This document shows positions 1 to 28,720 of a DNA stretch of 64,000 bases, piece by piece. Each line of letters begins with the position of its first letter. Positions within the stretch are counted from its first letter, which is position 1. A program made the position numbers and the translations under genes. The stretch comes from Salvator merianae (taxonomy: Eukaryota; Chordata; Lepidosauria; Squamata; Teiidae), in the NCBI GenBank assembly GCA_003586115.2, contig QVOM02000074.1:3378138-3442137 (forward strand), given 5' to 3'. The notes under the pieces are model-generated. The model had not been told where the DNA came from. It worked only from the letters and a program-made list of their open reading frames with translations, and did not search any database.

Positions 1-845
1 AAGATATACCTGTACTTATGGGATGTTGATTCTTTTGAGAAGTGCATGCAAGATGCAGATGATAAAATAGAACATGTAATTAGCAGTCTTGGGACAGAAA
101 TAAACTAATCAAAACCCAGCTTAAAACAAAGTGTTCTTATAGTAGAAAGTTTGAGATCTGTGTTAGGAAAACCAGCATGGACCAAGACGTATCCCCAGGT
201 AAGATTTAGGAGTAAAGACAAAAGAATACCAACAAACCTCCTGTTCGTTATGCCTACCCTGGGTAAATTTATCATATGGCCTTGCTGTAATGGATGACAT
301 TAGTCTCGTCCTATTTAGATTCACCTTTTGCAACCAGCTAATTGTTTTGCAAAGCTCTGAGGCACGTAACAATGTTATAAACCTGCATATCCTCTTGCAA
401 TCATACACCAGCAAGTAGACTGGCAACAAAATAACAACAAAGGAAGACCAATATGATTCCAGTTTAGTTCTTCCTCCTTTCCATTAGTCTGCTCAGAACT
501 GAAGCTTCAGCTTCACAAAATCTGAACTTATTTTTGCTGCACTCCACCCATGTGTGAGTCTAAGGCAATGAAGCCTGCGCTTTCATAGCAGGTATATACC
601 ACAAAAATGCTTTGTGGGAGCCACTGCATATTATATCCTACAATTTCTTCAGCAATATACTGCTAATTGCACACAAGGTAAAGACACATTCTTGAACACA
701 CATCCCCCTCAGAAAAAAGAAAATTGTTTTCTTCTAACTACCAGGACAGAATCTCATCACAGAGGCTACATTACTCTGATTTTTGAATATATAAGATCCT
801 CTTGTCAAATAACTTATTAGCTTTCTCTAATTAAGTGGTACATTA
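1..845. other. upstream intergenic sequence, nothing recognised
   Basis: Ordinary AT-rich sequence with no convincing exon, RNA gene or repeat. The few short open frames have no recognisable domain. Confidence 0.4.
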
Positions 846-893
846 AGGCTGAAATTTTATGCACCATCACTTGAGAATAAGTCCTTTTAATCC
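846..893 (+). repeat. left half of an old palindromic Harbinger-like MITE
   Basis: The segment starting TAAGGCTGAAATTTTATGCAC matches the left half of a short palindromic repeat whose whole copy is at 9505-9608. Its right half resumes at 3384 beyond a 2.5 kb insertion. The GGCTGCAATC-type end resembles Harbinger termini; this classification is from memory. Confidence 0.5.
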
Positions 894-1585
894 AAGGCTG
901 CGGTCACACTTCAAGAAAGTAGTCCGTGTTATACGCAGTTCGAATTCAAACCGTCCCAGCCCCGCTCACACCCAGCACCTGAAAATCCGTTCTCCATTTA
1001 ATCTTCACTGCTCACACCTTCCTTTTCCCATTCTTAGTTGCCTGAAATGGTACCTTTTGCGTCTCCACCCCTTTCCACCATTATGCCCCTCCCTTCGCTC
1101 TAATAGGTTAATTGCTTGTCAATCAAGTTTTTGAATGCAGGGGGTGGTGGGAGAGAGCTACCTATCTCCTGCCGTCCACCTCCCCGCAGACCCTTCCTTG
1201 GCAAGCAGGTCCTGGTCTCGCAGCCTGGCTGGCGAGAAAGTGCGGCAACTTTTTAAAATTATTATTAAATGGCCACTTTTGCGCAACTCTGTAAATGCAG
1301 AATCTCATCCACGGAGCGGACAGCAGGGTTTTCTCCGCCAAAATCGAGAGAAATCCAGGTAGCCATTTCACGTATGCTGCCCATACCTGGCCAAAGGGCA
1401 CTTGAAATGGACCCCGACCTGGAAGGACTTTCCTACACCCCTGCCAGGCCCCTGTCATCCGCCTCCCTGCCGTCCCCTTCCTTCCTTCCTCCTTTCTAGC
1501 CATGCAGACACACATGCGCGTGCAGGCAGGGACAAGTTGGATGGGAAGGTTTCAGACACAAAGTAGCAGCAAAGTAGCAGTTTCC

Positions 1586-1818
1586 TTCTTTTCGTTTTAC
1601 AGAGTTGCGCTACTTCAGAGCTCCACAGAACAAAAGCAGCATCTCCCCTCTTAGAATAGAGATTAAATAATTAAAACTAATTCTCTTTTCTAAATATGCA
1701 GATTCCAAGCACAAAGAAGGTGCTTAGTTTTAATTATTTAATCTCTATTCTAAGAGGGGAGACGCTGCTATTGTTCTGCGGAGCTCTGAAGTAGCGCAAC
1801 TCTGTAAAACGAAAAGAA
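1586..1818. repeat. near-perfect inverted repeat, arms about 95 bases, loop 43 bases
   Basis: The left arm 1586-1680 (starting TTCTTTTCGTTTTACAG) is the reverse complement of 1724-1818 with only a handful of differences. The loop is 1681-1723. It could form a long hairpin. It may be a terminal or foldback part of the surrounding Harbinger-like element; no clear target duplication flanks it. Confidence 0.8.
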
Positions 1819-2397
1819 TTTGAAAGCTCCCAGAAGCCGAGGATGAAGGGGGGGAGTTGAGAGAGATGAGGGACAACTTTTTTGGGGGTGGGACAAATTT
1901 TATTCTTATTTTATTTAAAGTGTGGAAAAGCAAAAAAAGCAAAACCCAAACAACCAGCCACCCTTCCAAAGCAGTTTCTCTCCACACCTTGCTTTGATCC
2001 CTTGTTTAGGATCTAACAAGGAGATTAGAAGGCTTTTTTCTTTTAATTTAAAGAAGTGTTTGTAAAGGGCAGGAATCCTCGCAAAAAGGGCAGAGCTTGA
2101 TGGAAGCCAGGGCCACTGGCGTAGCGAGGGGGGGGCGGAGCGCCCCGGGCGGCGCGTTTTCCGGGGCGTCCGGCCCAGGGAGCCAAGGCCCCACCCACCG
2201 GTGCCCTCGCTCGCCACCCCGGGCGGCCGCGCTCATCGCCCGGGACAGCCCGCCCACCGGCGGCCACACTCGTCGCCCGGGCCCGCCCGGCGACGGACGT
2301 GCTCGTCGCTTTGTCGCCCCGGCCCTCGTCGCCCGGCCTGCCGGCGTGCGTGGGGGCGGAGCCAGCGAGCGCGCATGCGTGCAGGCAGGGCCATTGA

Positions 2398-2790
2398 GGC
2401 CGCCGCCGGGCGGGCCGGGGCGAGGAGCGCGACCGCCGCCGGGCGGGCCGGGGCGAGGAGCGAGGCCCCGCCAGGTAGGCCGGGGCGAGGAGCGAGGTCG
2501 CCGCCGGNNNNNNNNNNNNNNNNNNNNNNNNNNNNNNNNNNNNNNNNNNNNNNNNNNNNNNNNNNNNNNNNNNNNNNNNNNNNNNNNNNNNNNNNNNNNN
2601 NNNNNNNNNNNNNNNNNNNNNNNNNNNNNNNNNNNNNNNNNNNNNNNNNNNNNNNNNNNNNNNNNNNNNNNNNNNNNNNNNNNNNNNNNNNNNNNNNNNN
2701 NNNNNNTGCCGGGCGGGCCGGGGCGAGGAGCGCGGCCGCCGCCGGGCGGGCCGGGGCGGGGAGCGAGGCTGGCGACAAGCGAGGCCGCCG
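2398..2790. repeat. GC-rich minisatellite inside the hAT-like element
   Basis: Units of about 33 bases built on GGGCGGGCCGGGGCGAGGAG recur at least five times on both sides of the gap, with small changes such as GCGACC, GAGGCC or GCGGCC after the core. Related units elsewhere in the element extend the pattern. Confidence 0.8.
2508..2706. other. assembly gap (199 Ns)
   Basis: A run of N lies within the GC-rich minisatellite, so true copy number and length are unknown. Confidence 0.99.
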
Positions 2791-3383
2791 CTGGGCGGGG
2801 TGACAAGCGGGGCATGCGTGCTTGCTGGCCCCGCCCACACGCATGCACACTCGCTGGCCCCGCCCACACGCATGCGCAGTCGCTGGCCCCGCCCCTAGCC
2901 CCGGGCGTCAAAATGGTTAGTAGCCCTGGGTGTCAAAGCGGCTCGCTACGCCACTGGCCAGAGCAGAGACAGTACAGGGGAGTCAGTCCTGCTTCAGCGG
3001 TACTCTTTGCTCTTCCTGCATTCCGGAAGTTGTTTATTGAGGCTGGTGATACTGCAGAGGAAGGAAGAAGGGGTGAATGGAAACAACTTGAGGTAACGCC
3101 CAGACGTCTCACATTGGTTAAGAGAACAAAAGGGAAGTTCTGCAGCAACCACCCACTACGGCATGGTTCAGCCTCTTTAATCCTCTTCCATGCCCACACC
3201 TTCGAAATAAAAACAGAGTATAGCACTACAACGGTTTTAGAGCTGTGTTAATCCAAATGTTGGAAAATCTGCGTGGAGGGTAGAAAGTACTGATGAGAAA
3301 CGGATTTCAATACACAGATGTGTTCAACGAGATTCTAAAATGGCCAGAACAAGCTTTAAAATGAAGGTGTGACCGCAGCCTAA

Positions 3384-3430
3384 GTGAGCTTACTTCCAAA
3401 TAAATATGCATGAGATTGCACAGAATGAGT
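3384..3430 (+). repeat. right half of the old palindromic MITE split by the Harbinger-like insertion
   Basis: The sequence GTGAGCTTACTTCCAAATAA, followed by an ATGCATGAGATTGCAC-type end, continues the repeat that stops at 893. The intact copy at 9505-9608 shows the joined order. Confidence 0.5.
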
Positions 3431-3789
3431 CATCGGTATCTAGTGCTCTCACATATCAGATGTGTCCTTTTTACCCAGTACTAAGCACACTGCAAAATAC
3501 TTATGGCCTCAAGGTTCCTTTTGAAAGAAGTAACTTGAGGAAGGTTGAGGAATCGGGCTGTGTGTGTGTTCAGTCTATTTTAGTCGCCTTTTGAGCACAT
3601 CTAAGCCGGGGAGTCCATAAAAGCCTTACCTGGAAGTCACCCTCCCACCTCTCTGTGGCTGCCTTGGTCGACTCTTCCATATTTGGCTTTTCGGTGTTTT
3701 TGGGTCACCTTAGTGAGCACCTCAATCAATCAGAGCCTTGCAGGAACCCATGGGGCAATAACACAGGAAGGGAGGGGCACTGCAAGTTC
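3431..3789. other. no gene or repeat recognised
   Basis: Unremarkable sequence between two transposon clusters. Confidence 0.4.
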
Positions 3790-4214
3790 TTCCTGGCATG
3801 GGGAAACTTTCCAAACTCCCTGCCTTCTGTACATAAAAAAAGACTTTAGTAGCGAGGCGTGAGAGAGAGCACCTCGCTACTAAAGTCCAGTGTGCTTTTT
3901 TTAATTACAGAAGGCAGGGCCTTCAGCGGCGTAGCTAAACTTTTTGCTGCCCGGAGCCATGCGGCGGCAGAGGAGCGCGAGCGAGGGAGCCCTGCCCTGC
4001 AGCCTAATACCCCCGCTGTCATCCTGACGACTGCCAGCCGGCTGAGCGCGGGGCGGTGCTGCACTGCACGGCACTGTACTCTCCTTCATGCTCGCTCTCT
4101 GGCGCGCCAGGCGGGAAGAGAAGGACTTGGCTGCATACACTGCCGGGGCAACCCACCCCCCTGCCCCCCGCTTCCTACGCCACTGAGGGGCTTTGAAAAG
4201 TTTCCCTGTGCTGG
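3790..4214. repeat. long palindrome, later split by a hAT MITE
   Basis: The left arm, about 3790-3858, runs from CCTGGCATGGGGAAACTTTCC to TAGTAGCGAGG. The right arm runs from CCTCGCTACTAAAGTC at 3872 through ACAGAAGGCAGGGCCTT to 3923, then resumes at 4194 with TGAAAAGTTTCCC up to CTGG at 4214. The intervening 3924-4193 is the hAT MITE plus one copy of its target duplication. The palindrome therefore predates the MITE. Confidence 0.72.
3924..4185. mobile_element. hAT-like MITE, 262 bases
   Basis: The ends CAGCGGCGTAGC and CTACGCCACTG are inverted repeats. The 8-base flanks AGGGCCTT (3916-3923) and AGGGGCTT (4186-4193) match at 7 of 8. The termini resemble those of the larger hAT-like element at 2114-2956, so both may have used the same transposase. 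There is no coding capacity. Confidence 0.78.
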
Positions 4215-4269
4215 CAAATCTCTCCCTCCCCTCTTAGTAAAAAGCTTCAGTTCAGATGAGGCATCACGA

Positions 4270-4482
4270 TTTCCTGCCTTTCTACTGAAGCAGTTTCCAA
4301 GTCCCTAACTGCCATGGTTTTTCTCTTTCAAAAGGAAACATCAAGTCTCTCTCTGCCCTCTGCTCCAATTCCCCAAGGCATCAGGGAAGAGGGGAGACTT
4401 GACAGTTTCCCTTACAAAAAGAAAAAAACAGGCAGTTAAGGAGTTAAGAACCTGGAAACTGCTTCAGCAGGGAGGCGGGAAG
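4270..4482. repeat. imperfect inverted repeat, arms about 80-90 bases
   Basis: The left arm 4270-4349, with CTGAAGCAGTTTCCAAG and TCAAGTCTC, pairs with 4394-4482, with GAGACTTGACAG and CTGGAAACTGCTTCAG. The central loop is about 44 bases. Small indels separate the arms. Weak outer matches near 4250 (GATGAGGC) and 4540 (GCCTCATC) suggest a larger MITE. Confidence 0.65.
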
Positions 4483-5392
4483 TGGCCAATCAGTGAGCAG
4501 CACCCTTTCCAGGCTGTGATGTCAGATCACTGAATCGCCTCATCGGGTAAGTGTGTGTGGAAGGCTTTTTTCCTGTGCGACCAGAAATTATTTGTTCCCT
4601 TTATGCAGGCAATTTTAAAAATTGCTAGTCTGAACATACCTGGGGTTGAAAAATCTACTATTTCTCTAATAGGAAAACCTTGTGCATATAGGATTCTCTT
4701 ACAGGGCAACTAGCAGTTTGTAATTCTGTTTGGTCAAAGTATTGGCTCCTGCCAAAGATAACCATCCCACTCCTTCATTTCTGCTTTGATTCTTTTACCT
4801 GGAGCTGGATGGAAAGTCACCTGCATTTGTGCCAGAAAACTGCTAAGATTGCCGGCCAGCTCATGGTTTTGCAAAGTGATTATGCAGTTAATACCCTAAG
4901 AAACCCTACTAAAGTACATCCATGACAAATGAAGTTCACACATCACAAGCAGAAATTAATTATTTGGAGATTTATTCTAAGCTTTAGAAATGATGAACTC
5001 AGATTTAACACTCACAAGCAAAAACCTTGTAATGCAGTAGAAAATATAGCTGGGTTGAGCAGAGATACAGTTTCAGCATATCAACATTCGCAATATTCTA
5101 TGTGTTCACAGTTTTTTGATATGTGGGGTAGGAAACATCCTAATCCAAAACATATGCATGGGAAACACAGATTCCACAATATGGTCCACAGCACATACCT
5201 GAGGATCACTTCTGTCCAAGTAGGCCAGGAATGGAACAGAAAGTGCCAGAGTATACAGGCAGCCATCTACACAAAGGCTGTCCCCCCTGGCCTATATTCA
5301 GAGTGGGGATATGAAAGTCCCTTGGCCTCCAAAGGCAAGGCCAGGGGAGTTCTGTAGCATACTTGAAAACAATCCTGGAAGTCTCAAGAGCA
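4483..5392. other. no gene or repeat recognised
   Basis: No exon, RNA gene or transposon signature could be supported, apart from a possible MITE end near 4540. Confidence 0.35.
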
Positions 5393-5637
5393 AAAAAATG
5401 TATTGGGCAGAGATTTATAAGATAATGCAGATAATATTAAGAATACAGGGAAAACCAGAACTTGCTTTGTTGGGAATAGTCGAGAGAAATTTAGACAAGC
5501 GGATGGTATTAATTCAGTATATGATCACTGCAGCTAGGCTGCTATATGCGCAAAAGTGGAAACTGGCAGAAATACCAACTAGGGATGATTGGATTAATAA
5601 AGATGATAGACTTAGCAGTAATGGACAAGTTGACTAG
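5393..5637 (+). pseudogene. L1 LINE ORF2 C-terminal remnant (5' part of a split copy)
   Basis: The translation reads WAEIYKIMQIILRIQGKPEL, then AARLLYAQKWKLAEIPTRDDW and AVMDKL across small shifts. It parallels the ORF2 C-terminus of the L1 copies at 38.3 and 60.9 kb. It breaks at 5637 where a Harbinger-like element begins, and the L1 continues at 6809. Confidence 0.7.
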
Positions 5638-6808
5638 GGCCATGGTCCAACATCATAAATTTAATCCGTACTGGAAGAGTACCAGGATTGAGTTCGTCTT
5701 CTGATCATTCCCACAGTTACATTTTAACACAGACTCAATTCGTACTTGCTCGTTCTCACACTGACGTTTTCCGTGCTTGGCACAGAGAAACAGTACCTTT
5801 TCTGCCTCCCCCCTCGTCAAATTCTCCTCCCTGTGCAGTCAGTCCCAACGTTCAAATCTTGACGTCACAGGAGCAGCAAAGTCAAGCTCTGCTCTTCGTA
5901 TGTCCCTGCTGCTGCCTCAGAACATGGATTCACTTGGCAGCATTACTAGTCATTCGCCATTTGCTCCTTCTCCCCGCTACAGCCTCTATCTACACAAGCA
6001 GAACTTTAAAACCATGTGTACTACACAATTAAGCTTCTTAAAGGGCAGATGGCAATTTCTGTTCCCTTGCAAGTGCACTTTTGCGCAACTGCGCAATTTA
6101 AAAGTAGCACAAAAGCAGGGAGAGGTCCGTGAAGAAGGGGAGACTTGGGGAGGAAATGTGGGGGGGCTCTGTTATTGTGATGGCCAGCAAATGGACTCTG
6201 CCTCATCTACCCCCGAGACATCCGCAGCGGCATGTGTCCCCACTGTGTAGCTGTGTGCTGCTGACAGCAAAACTGATCTTGAGTGGGTTCTTTGTTGGGG
6301 CAAGAGGACTGCAACCCCAAACAGGTGCAATTTCTTTTTTGGTTTAATCAGCAGACGGAATTCAAGGAAGCCTTTAATTTCTTCCTGGCAGTGCTGAATG
6401 GGGGATAAAGAAAGAGAAAGGATCGCAGCTTAGCGAAGTAAAAAGGAGGATGGTTTTCTTTTCTCCTGGCAGTGATGGAAGGGGGAATAATGGAGACAGA
6501 AGAAACTACTGCGCTTCCTGCCCACCCACAAAGTCTGTCGTTGGACGGCACGAGATGGGAAGCCCTCCCTCTGCATGCCCCCAAAGAAGTACGGTCCCTC
6601 CCAAATAGTCTCCTTCTCCGTTCTCACATCACAAAGTAAAGCAGACTAGCGATCTGGAATGGCTTGAGAACTCATTAAATCCAAAAACAAAGTAGTGCAG
6701 ATTTTGCCAATTTAGTCCAGAAAAACTACGGAATGGCAAGATCATGTCAGGCCAGCAGGAACTGAAGACGGCCTATAAACTGATTAAATGCCGTGTTGGA
6801 ACGCGGCC
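5638..6808 (+). mobile_element. Harbinger-like non-autonomous element, copy A (1.17 kb)
   Basis: It aligns over its whole length, in reverse, with 11885-13087. It begins GGCCATGGTCCAACATCAT and ends CCGTGTTGGAACGCGGCC. These correspond to the inverted ends of copy B, which has perfect TTA flanks. Flanks here are TAG and AAA, so the target duplication is decayed. No transposase is present. It sits inside an L1 tail and so is younger than that L1. Confidence 0.72.
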
Positions 6809-7041
6809 AAATATTCTAAGAAATAAGACAGTTTCAAACTTCGTAAAGAACTGGAAACCCTTTATTGATTATCTACCAAGAATAGAAAGATTTACTTATA
6901 GCAGGATTCAGTGATTAAGTGCTGAAAATAGACCGGGAAGAAAAGAACAATAATGACTGGAAGAGCAGAAGCTTCATTATGTGCAAGATCAACTTGGAAA
7001 AGACTGGAAATCAACGTAATAACAATGTAGTTTGAGTTAAT
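6809..7041 (+). pseudogene. L1 3' end (distal part of the split copy)
   Basis: The sequence AACTGGAAACCCTTTATTGA at about 6848 encodes the NWKPFID-type end of L1 ORF2, also present near 39550 and 62965. It follows directly after the Harbinger-like element and continues into the L1 3' UTR. Confidence 0.65.
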
Positions 7042-7840
7042 GGCTATGGTCACACCTTACCTTTTATTCTGCTTCAGCCCTTCTTCAGCATCACCTGGCC
7101 ACATCTAAAACTCCATTTTTGTATGTTTTCTGGACTAAATTGTCAGGAAACAGTTAATTGGATTTTGTCAGTTCTGAGGCTGTTTGAGGCTCATTAGTTC
7201 ATTTTGACTTTCAAGGTGTGATCAGAAGGAGACTATACAGGGCAGGCAGAGGCTTTCCATTTTGCTCTTGCCCAATGCTGGATCTTGCGGGCATTCTAGA
7301 GGGGTGGTGCCATTGTCCCCCTGCCCACTTCCTTCTTACCCTATGTCACCTTTTCCCCTTCTTCCTCATTAGCCTCCACTTCCTTTTGTTGTTGTTGTTT
7401 TAAAAGGCAAAAGAGCACACTTTTGTAGATTTGCCTCTTCTGCTGTAGCTGTGGGGTGGCAGACTCCCCTGCCTGCAACACTGACCCTTGACAACCTCAC
7501 GCTTTCCCTACATAAAGTATCCATGGAGAAACAGCCTCCCCTTCGTCTCCCGGATGCAAAACCGCTCTCACTAGCAGTTGCCATGCCCTGCTCCCCTCCT
7601 GATTTTCAGTTCTTATGAGGGAGAGAGCAGTTCAAGCCAAGGATAAGTGACAAGCAAAAGGCAGCAAGAGGAAAAGCTACGGTGGTCGCAGCCACAGGTT
7701 TTGCTGCTGAGGGCTTTTTTCCAGCCATCACTAGTTATTCTTGGCATACTTGTTCAAAAGTGGGATGACCAGACAAAAGAGAGAGCTCTCAAGATAGCAA
7801 ACCCCGCAATTCTTCATCCACGCTGCCAGAGCAATTAGCC
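7042..7840. mobile_element. probable Harbinger-related element
   Basis: It starts GGCTATGGTCACACC. Inside, TTTTCTGGACTAAATTG and GGAGACTATACAGGG followed by a CTTTCCATTTTG-type stretch parallel 11950-12145 of copy B. The right end (near 7840, AGCC) is uncertain and no target duplication is clear. Confidence 0.45.
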
Positions 7841-7851
7841 AAAGAGGCATA

Positions 7852-8165
7852 GGCCGAGGTCAGACATGATTTACTTATAATTAGATTCCAGGCCATATTC
7901 TGATCTGAGAGTTCAGACTGTAAAATGGATTTCTGGTTTTTCACTGGACTTTCTCACTGTGATTGGGACTTTACTGTAAATCAATTTTCCCAGCACTGAG
8001 CCTGTGTGGTCTCATTAGTCTGTTTACATTTGTAAAGTGTGATCGCAAATTGGAAACTATACTACGTGTGAGAACAGAAAAAGACAAACAGAATTGTGTC
8101 TACACTTGCCAAAAACAGCTTCAATCACCATTTCAGCCTGAAACATATTTTCCTCAGTAGTGAGA
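7852..8165. mobile_element. fragment of another Harbinger-related element
   Basis: It starts GGCCGAGGTCAGACATGATT, like the left end of copy A. The internal ATTAGTCTGTTTACATTTG is shared with sequence flanking copy B at 13088. Only the left portion is recognisable. Confidence 0.4.
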
Positions 8166-8925
8166 CCCTGGCCTTCCCCAACTGCTAGTCTCAGAACTCA
8201 AAAGAATGCTGAGGACAACCTAGCCTAGCTCAGGTTTCATACAGGAAACCATTTATCACTAGAAAAAAAAGCTTTAACCAGGGCACATTACCTCCTGAGT
8301 CAGTCAAATGAAATACGTTTCGCTTACTCAAGCATCTAGTAATGCATGATCAACTTTCCCACCCTCTTAGATTTGCAGGGCATGCCCCTGGTAGGCCTCA
8401 CTAACTATCCCCCTACCCGCTTCAACTGACAGGTGCACACTGCTTGGCAACAGCATTGATTCTACAAATGTTCTGTGAGAGGCTTTTCCCATCCAACTCC
8501 CCAGCTAATGACTGAGCAGAGTTTGTAGGGTTACTGCTGCTGAGAGACTGGGCACTGGTAGCCTCCCCGTTTGTCTCAATAAGCCAGTAGAAGACTGATG
8601 GAACTGAACACATCCCTTATGACTCTCCAGCCTCACAAAGGATGATCAGTGCCTGTGTCAGTGTTCAGCCTCCAAAACTGCATCAGATTAACAAAGTTTC
8701 AGCTCAGGCTCCTTGGCAGAAAAGGGGTTAACAGGAAGGCACAAGGTCTCAGAGGATAGCAATTCTGCCATTATCTCTACACACATGGAAACTGCAAGAA
8801 CAGCTTCGTTATTGTTCACTGACCTTGCTCGTATTTAACAGTCTACAGTCTATTGCTTATGTTTCAGCAAACAATAAGCCTGCCCATGTAAAAGTTACCC
8901 ACTTTTAGAGACTAAAGGGTAATGA
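8166..8925. other. no gene or repeat recognised
   Basis: No supported feature. Confidence 0.35.
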
Positions 8926-9100
8926 TATTACCTTATATTGCTTTTTTATTGCTTTTGTCCTATTTTTACCTGTACTTCTGCTGTTTTTAGTAGCTTTTAG
9001 AGCATTTGATTTGTTTTTATTTTTTTCTTTGTTATTTGCTCCAGGATCATTCAGAGCTGGCTAAAAATGCATATAATATAAAATGAAAATAAAAATGAAT
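8926..9100 (+). repeat. possible LINE 3' tail
   Basis: A T-rich stretch ends in GAGCTGGCTAAAAATGC and A-rich short repeats with AATAAAAAT, as in the 3' ends of L2-like elements in this window. Support is weak. Confidence 0.3.
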
Positions 9101-9504
9101 ATAATTAAATGTTTTGCCTGTTCCACACCCATCTTGCAACAACACAAATTCTTCTGTTTTTCCCTGCTGGAGAACAAGGAGCATCTACCTCAATAGTGTT
9201 CAGGTAAGAAAACAAATAAAATGTTCTGGTGAATTTTGTAATAACCATTTTTTTCTTTTTCCACCTTTCATCTCTTTTGTCTTTGCCAATGCACTATGCA
9301 ACAGCACTGCTCTAGGGTTTAAATCAGCATATTTCAGTCATGGGGTTATACCTAGCTGCTGCTTGCTTTTCCTTTGTCTTTGCATGTTGAAAGGAACAGA
9401 AAGACTTATGGGTCAAAGCTTCATACCTGAACACAGATGCATAGTAAACTTCACTTTTCTGAAATTAAGCACCACTGAATATGATGGGGCAATTTCTGAA
9501 AATT

Positions 9505-9608
9505 TAGGGTTCCAAGGTATGTCTGCAATCTTATGCCCATTTACATGGAAGTAAGTTCCTTTGAACTCAGTGGAATTTATTTCTGTGTAGACATGTATAA
9601 AATTGTGC
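9505..9608 (+). repeat. intact palindromic Harbinger-like MITE
   Basis: CTGCAATCTTATGCCCATTT, the core TGAACTCAGTGGAATTTATT and a GACATGTATAAAATTGTG-type right end form a near-palindromic unit of about 100 bases. The same unit is split at 846-893 and 3384-3430. The family is common in reptile DNA in my recollection. Confidence 0.5.
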
Positions 9609-9609
9609 T

Positions 9610-10145
9610 ATATGTTATGAAGTACATCTAACTCACTAATAGCTAGAAATGGAATACTGATTATCAAACCAATCTCAAATAATTCAAGCTGATTGGCCAT
9701 AGGAATATAAAATTAAAAAGTCAGAGGTTAGAAAAAAGCTCTCTAACATCAGTCTAGTATTTAAAAGGCAACTAAAAGTTATTTTTAAAATATAAGTAAA
9801 TTAATTTGTAGTACTTCAGACCCTTTGCACCCTACAATTCTATAGATATAGGATCTCTTTAGATGCACGAAAAACAACTTGCATTCCCTCTCTACTTCCA
9901 ATGTTCAGAGGCAACAACAGCAGAATCATAAATTCAGTTGACCCATCCATTTTAAGACAGAAATGTAACTAGCTTGGTTCTAGCACAGCAGAGATATAAG
10001 TGGAAAGTTGTTCACACAGCACACATTTTGCATAGAGTTTGCATTCACAGGCACGCAGACACTCACGTGCTCCTGTGGGGATTCCCCATATTGCAAAACC
10101 TGTGGTATGGAGCTACCTGAATGACTTTTGCACTTGACACTCTAA
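9610..10145. other. no feature recognised upstream of MANSC4
   Basis: No supported feature; a promoter for MANSC4 could lie here or nearer exon 1 but no motif decides it. Confidence 0.35.
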
Positions 10146-10212
10146 GTGAGAAAAAACTGCTGGACTAGATGAGCCATTGGTCAAATCCAGTGTGGCATTT
10201 CTCATGTTTTCA
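10146..10212 (+). repeat. CR1 3'-end fragment
   Basis: CTGCTGGACTAGATGAGCCA followed by a GTCAAATCCAGTGTGGC-type stretch is the typical 3' UTR end of CR1-class LINEs. Confidence 0.55.
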
Positions 10213-10524
10213 AGTTAAACTCTAAAAACATCTGGTTGTTCTTACCATTGTCCTGTCAAGACTAATTTTTCTAAAAATAACAAACTTAAAAATGTAGGGC
10301 TGAACATCAAGTATAGATGTGTGAACTGTATAAAATACAGTATAGGAAAAGATCAGCTCTTATAAACTTTGCAAAACCTCCTTCACTGCTCTACCAGCTG
10401 CTGCTCAGAGCTTGGAAAACATTTCATGCATTTTTGAAAATGACTTTGTCATTCCAGCATAGTCTTATTCTGCAAGGCTGATTAGCCCAGCGGCCTTGGC
10501 CCATCGCAACAGGTTCTTGCCTGA

Positions 10525-28720
<18,196 letters not shown>

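Larger units (their letters stand above)
2114..2956. mobile_element. hAT-like non-autonomous element, GC- and CpG-rich
   Basis: Terminal inverted repeats CACTGGCGTAGCGAG and CTCGCTACGCCACTG bound the element. The 8-base flanks GCCAGGGC (2106-2113) and GCCAGAGC (2957-2964) match at 7 of 8, the duplication length made by hAT transposases. The inside is extremely GC-rich, in sharp contrast to the AT-rich surroundings, and has no transposase frame. Open frames drawn across it read through assembly Ns and are low-complexity Arg/Gly/Ala/Pro, so they are not genes. Confidence 0.75.
896..3380. mobile_element. Harbinger-like non-autonomous DNA transposon, 2.49 kb
   Basis: The ends are inverted: GGCTGCGGTCACAC at 896 and GTGTGACCGCAGCC ending at 3380. 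The right flank is TAA and the left flank CAA, close to the TWA target duplication typical of PIF/Harbinger. No transposase frame is visible, so it would move in trans. A second DNA element (2114-2956) and a 95-base inverted repeat (1586-1818) lie inside. The 17 bases TTTTACAGAGTTGCGCT and near variants recur in both orientations at about 1279, 1595 and 1797. Confidence 0.65.

Noticed and set aside
1162..1515. 117-codon - strand frame
   Set aside because: Lies within the Harbinger-like element, has overlapping frames on the other strand and no domain.
2043..3251. Long open frames (up to 384 codons) on both strands across 2.0-3.2 kb
   Set aside because: They run through 199 Ns and a GC-rich minisatellite inside a hAT-like element; translations are low-complexity and all frames are open because stop codons are rare in such sequence.
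5777..6250. 157-codon + strand frame
   Set aside because: Entirely inside Harbinger-like copy A; the equivalent in copy B is not conserved as a frame.
9114..9554. 146-codon + strand frame upstream of MANSC4
   Set aside because: No recognisable domain, and its end overlaps a palindromic MITE.
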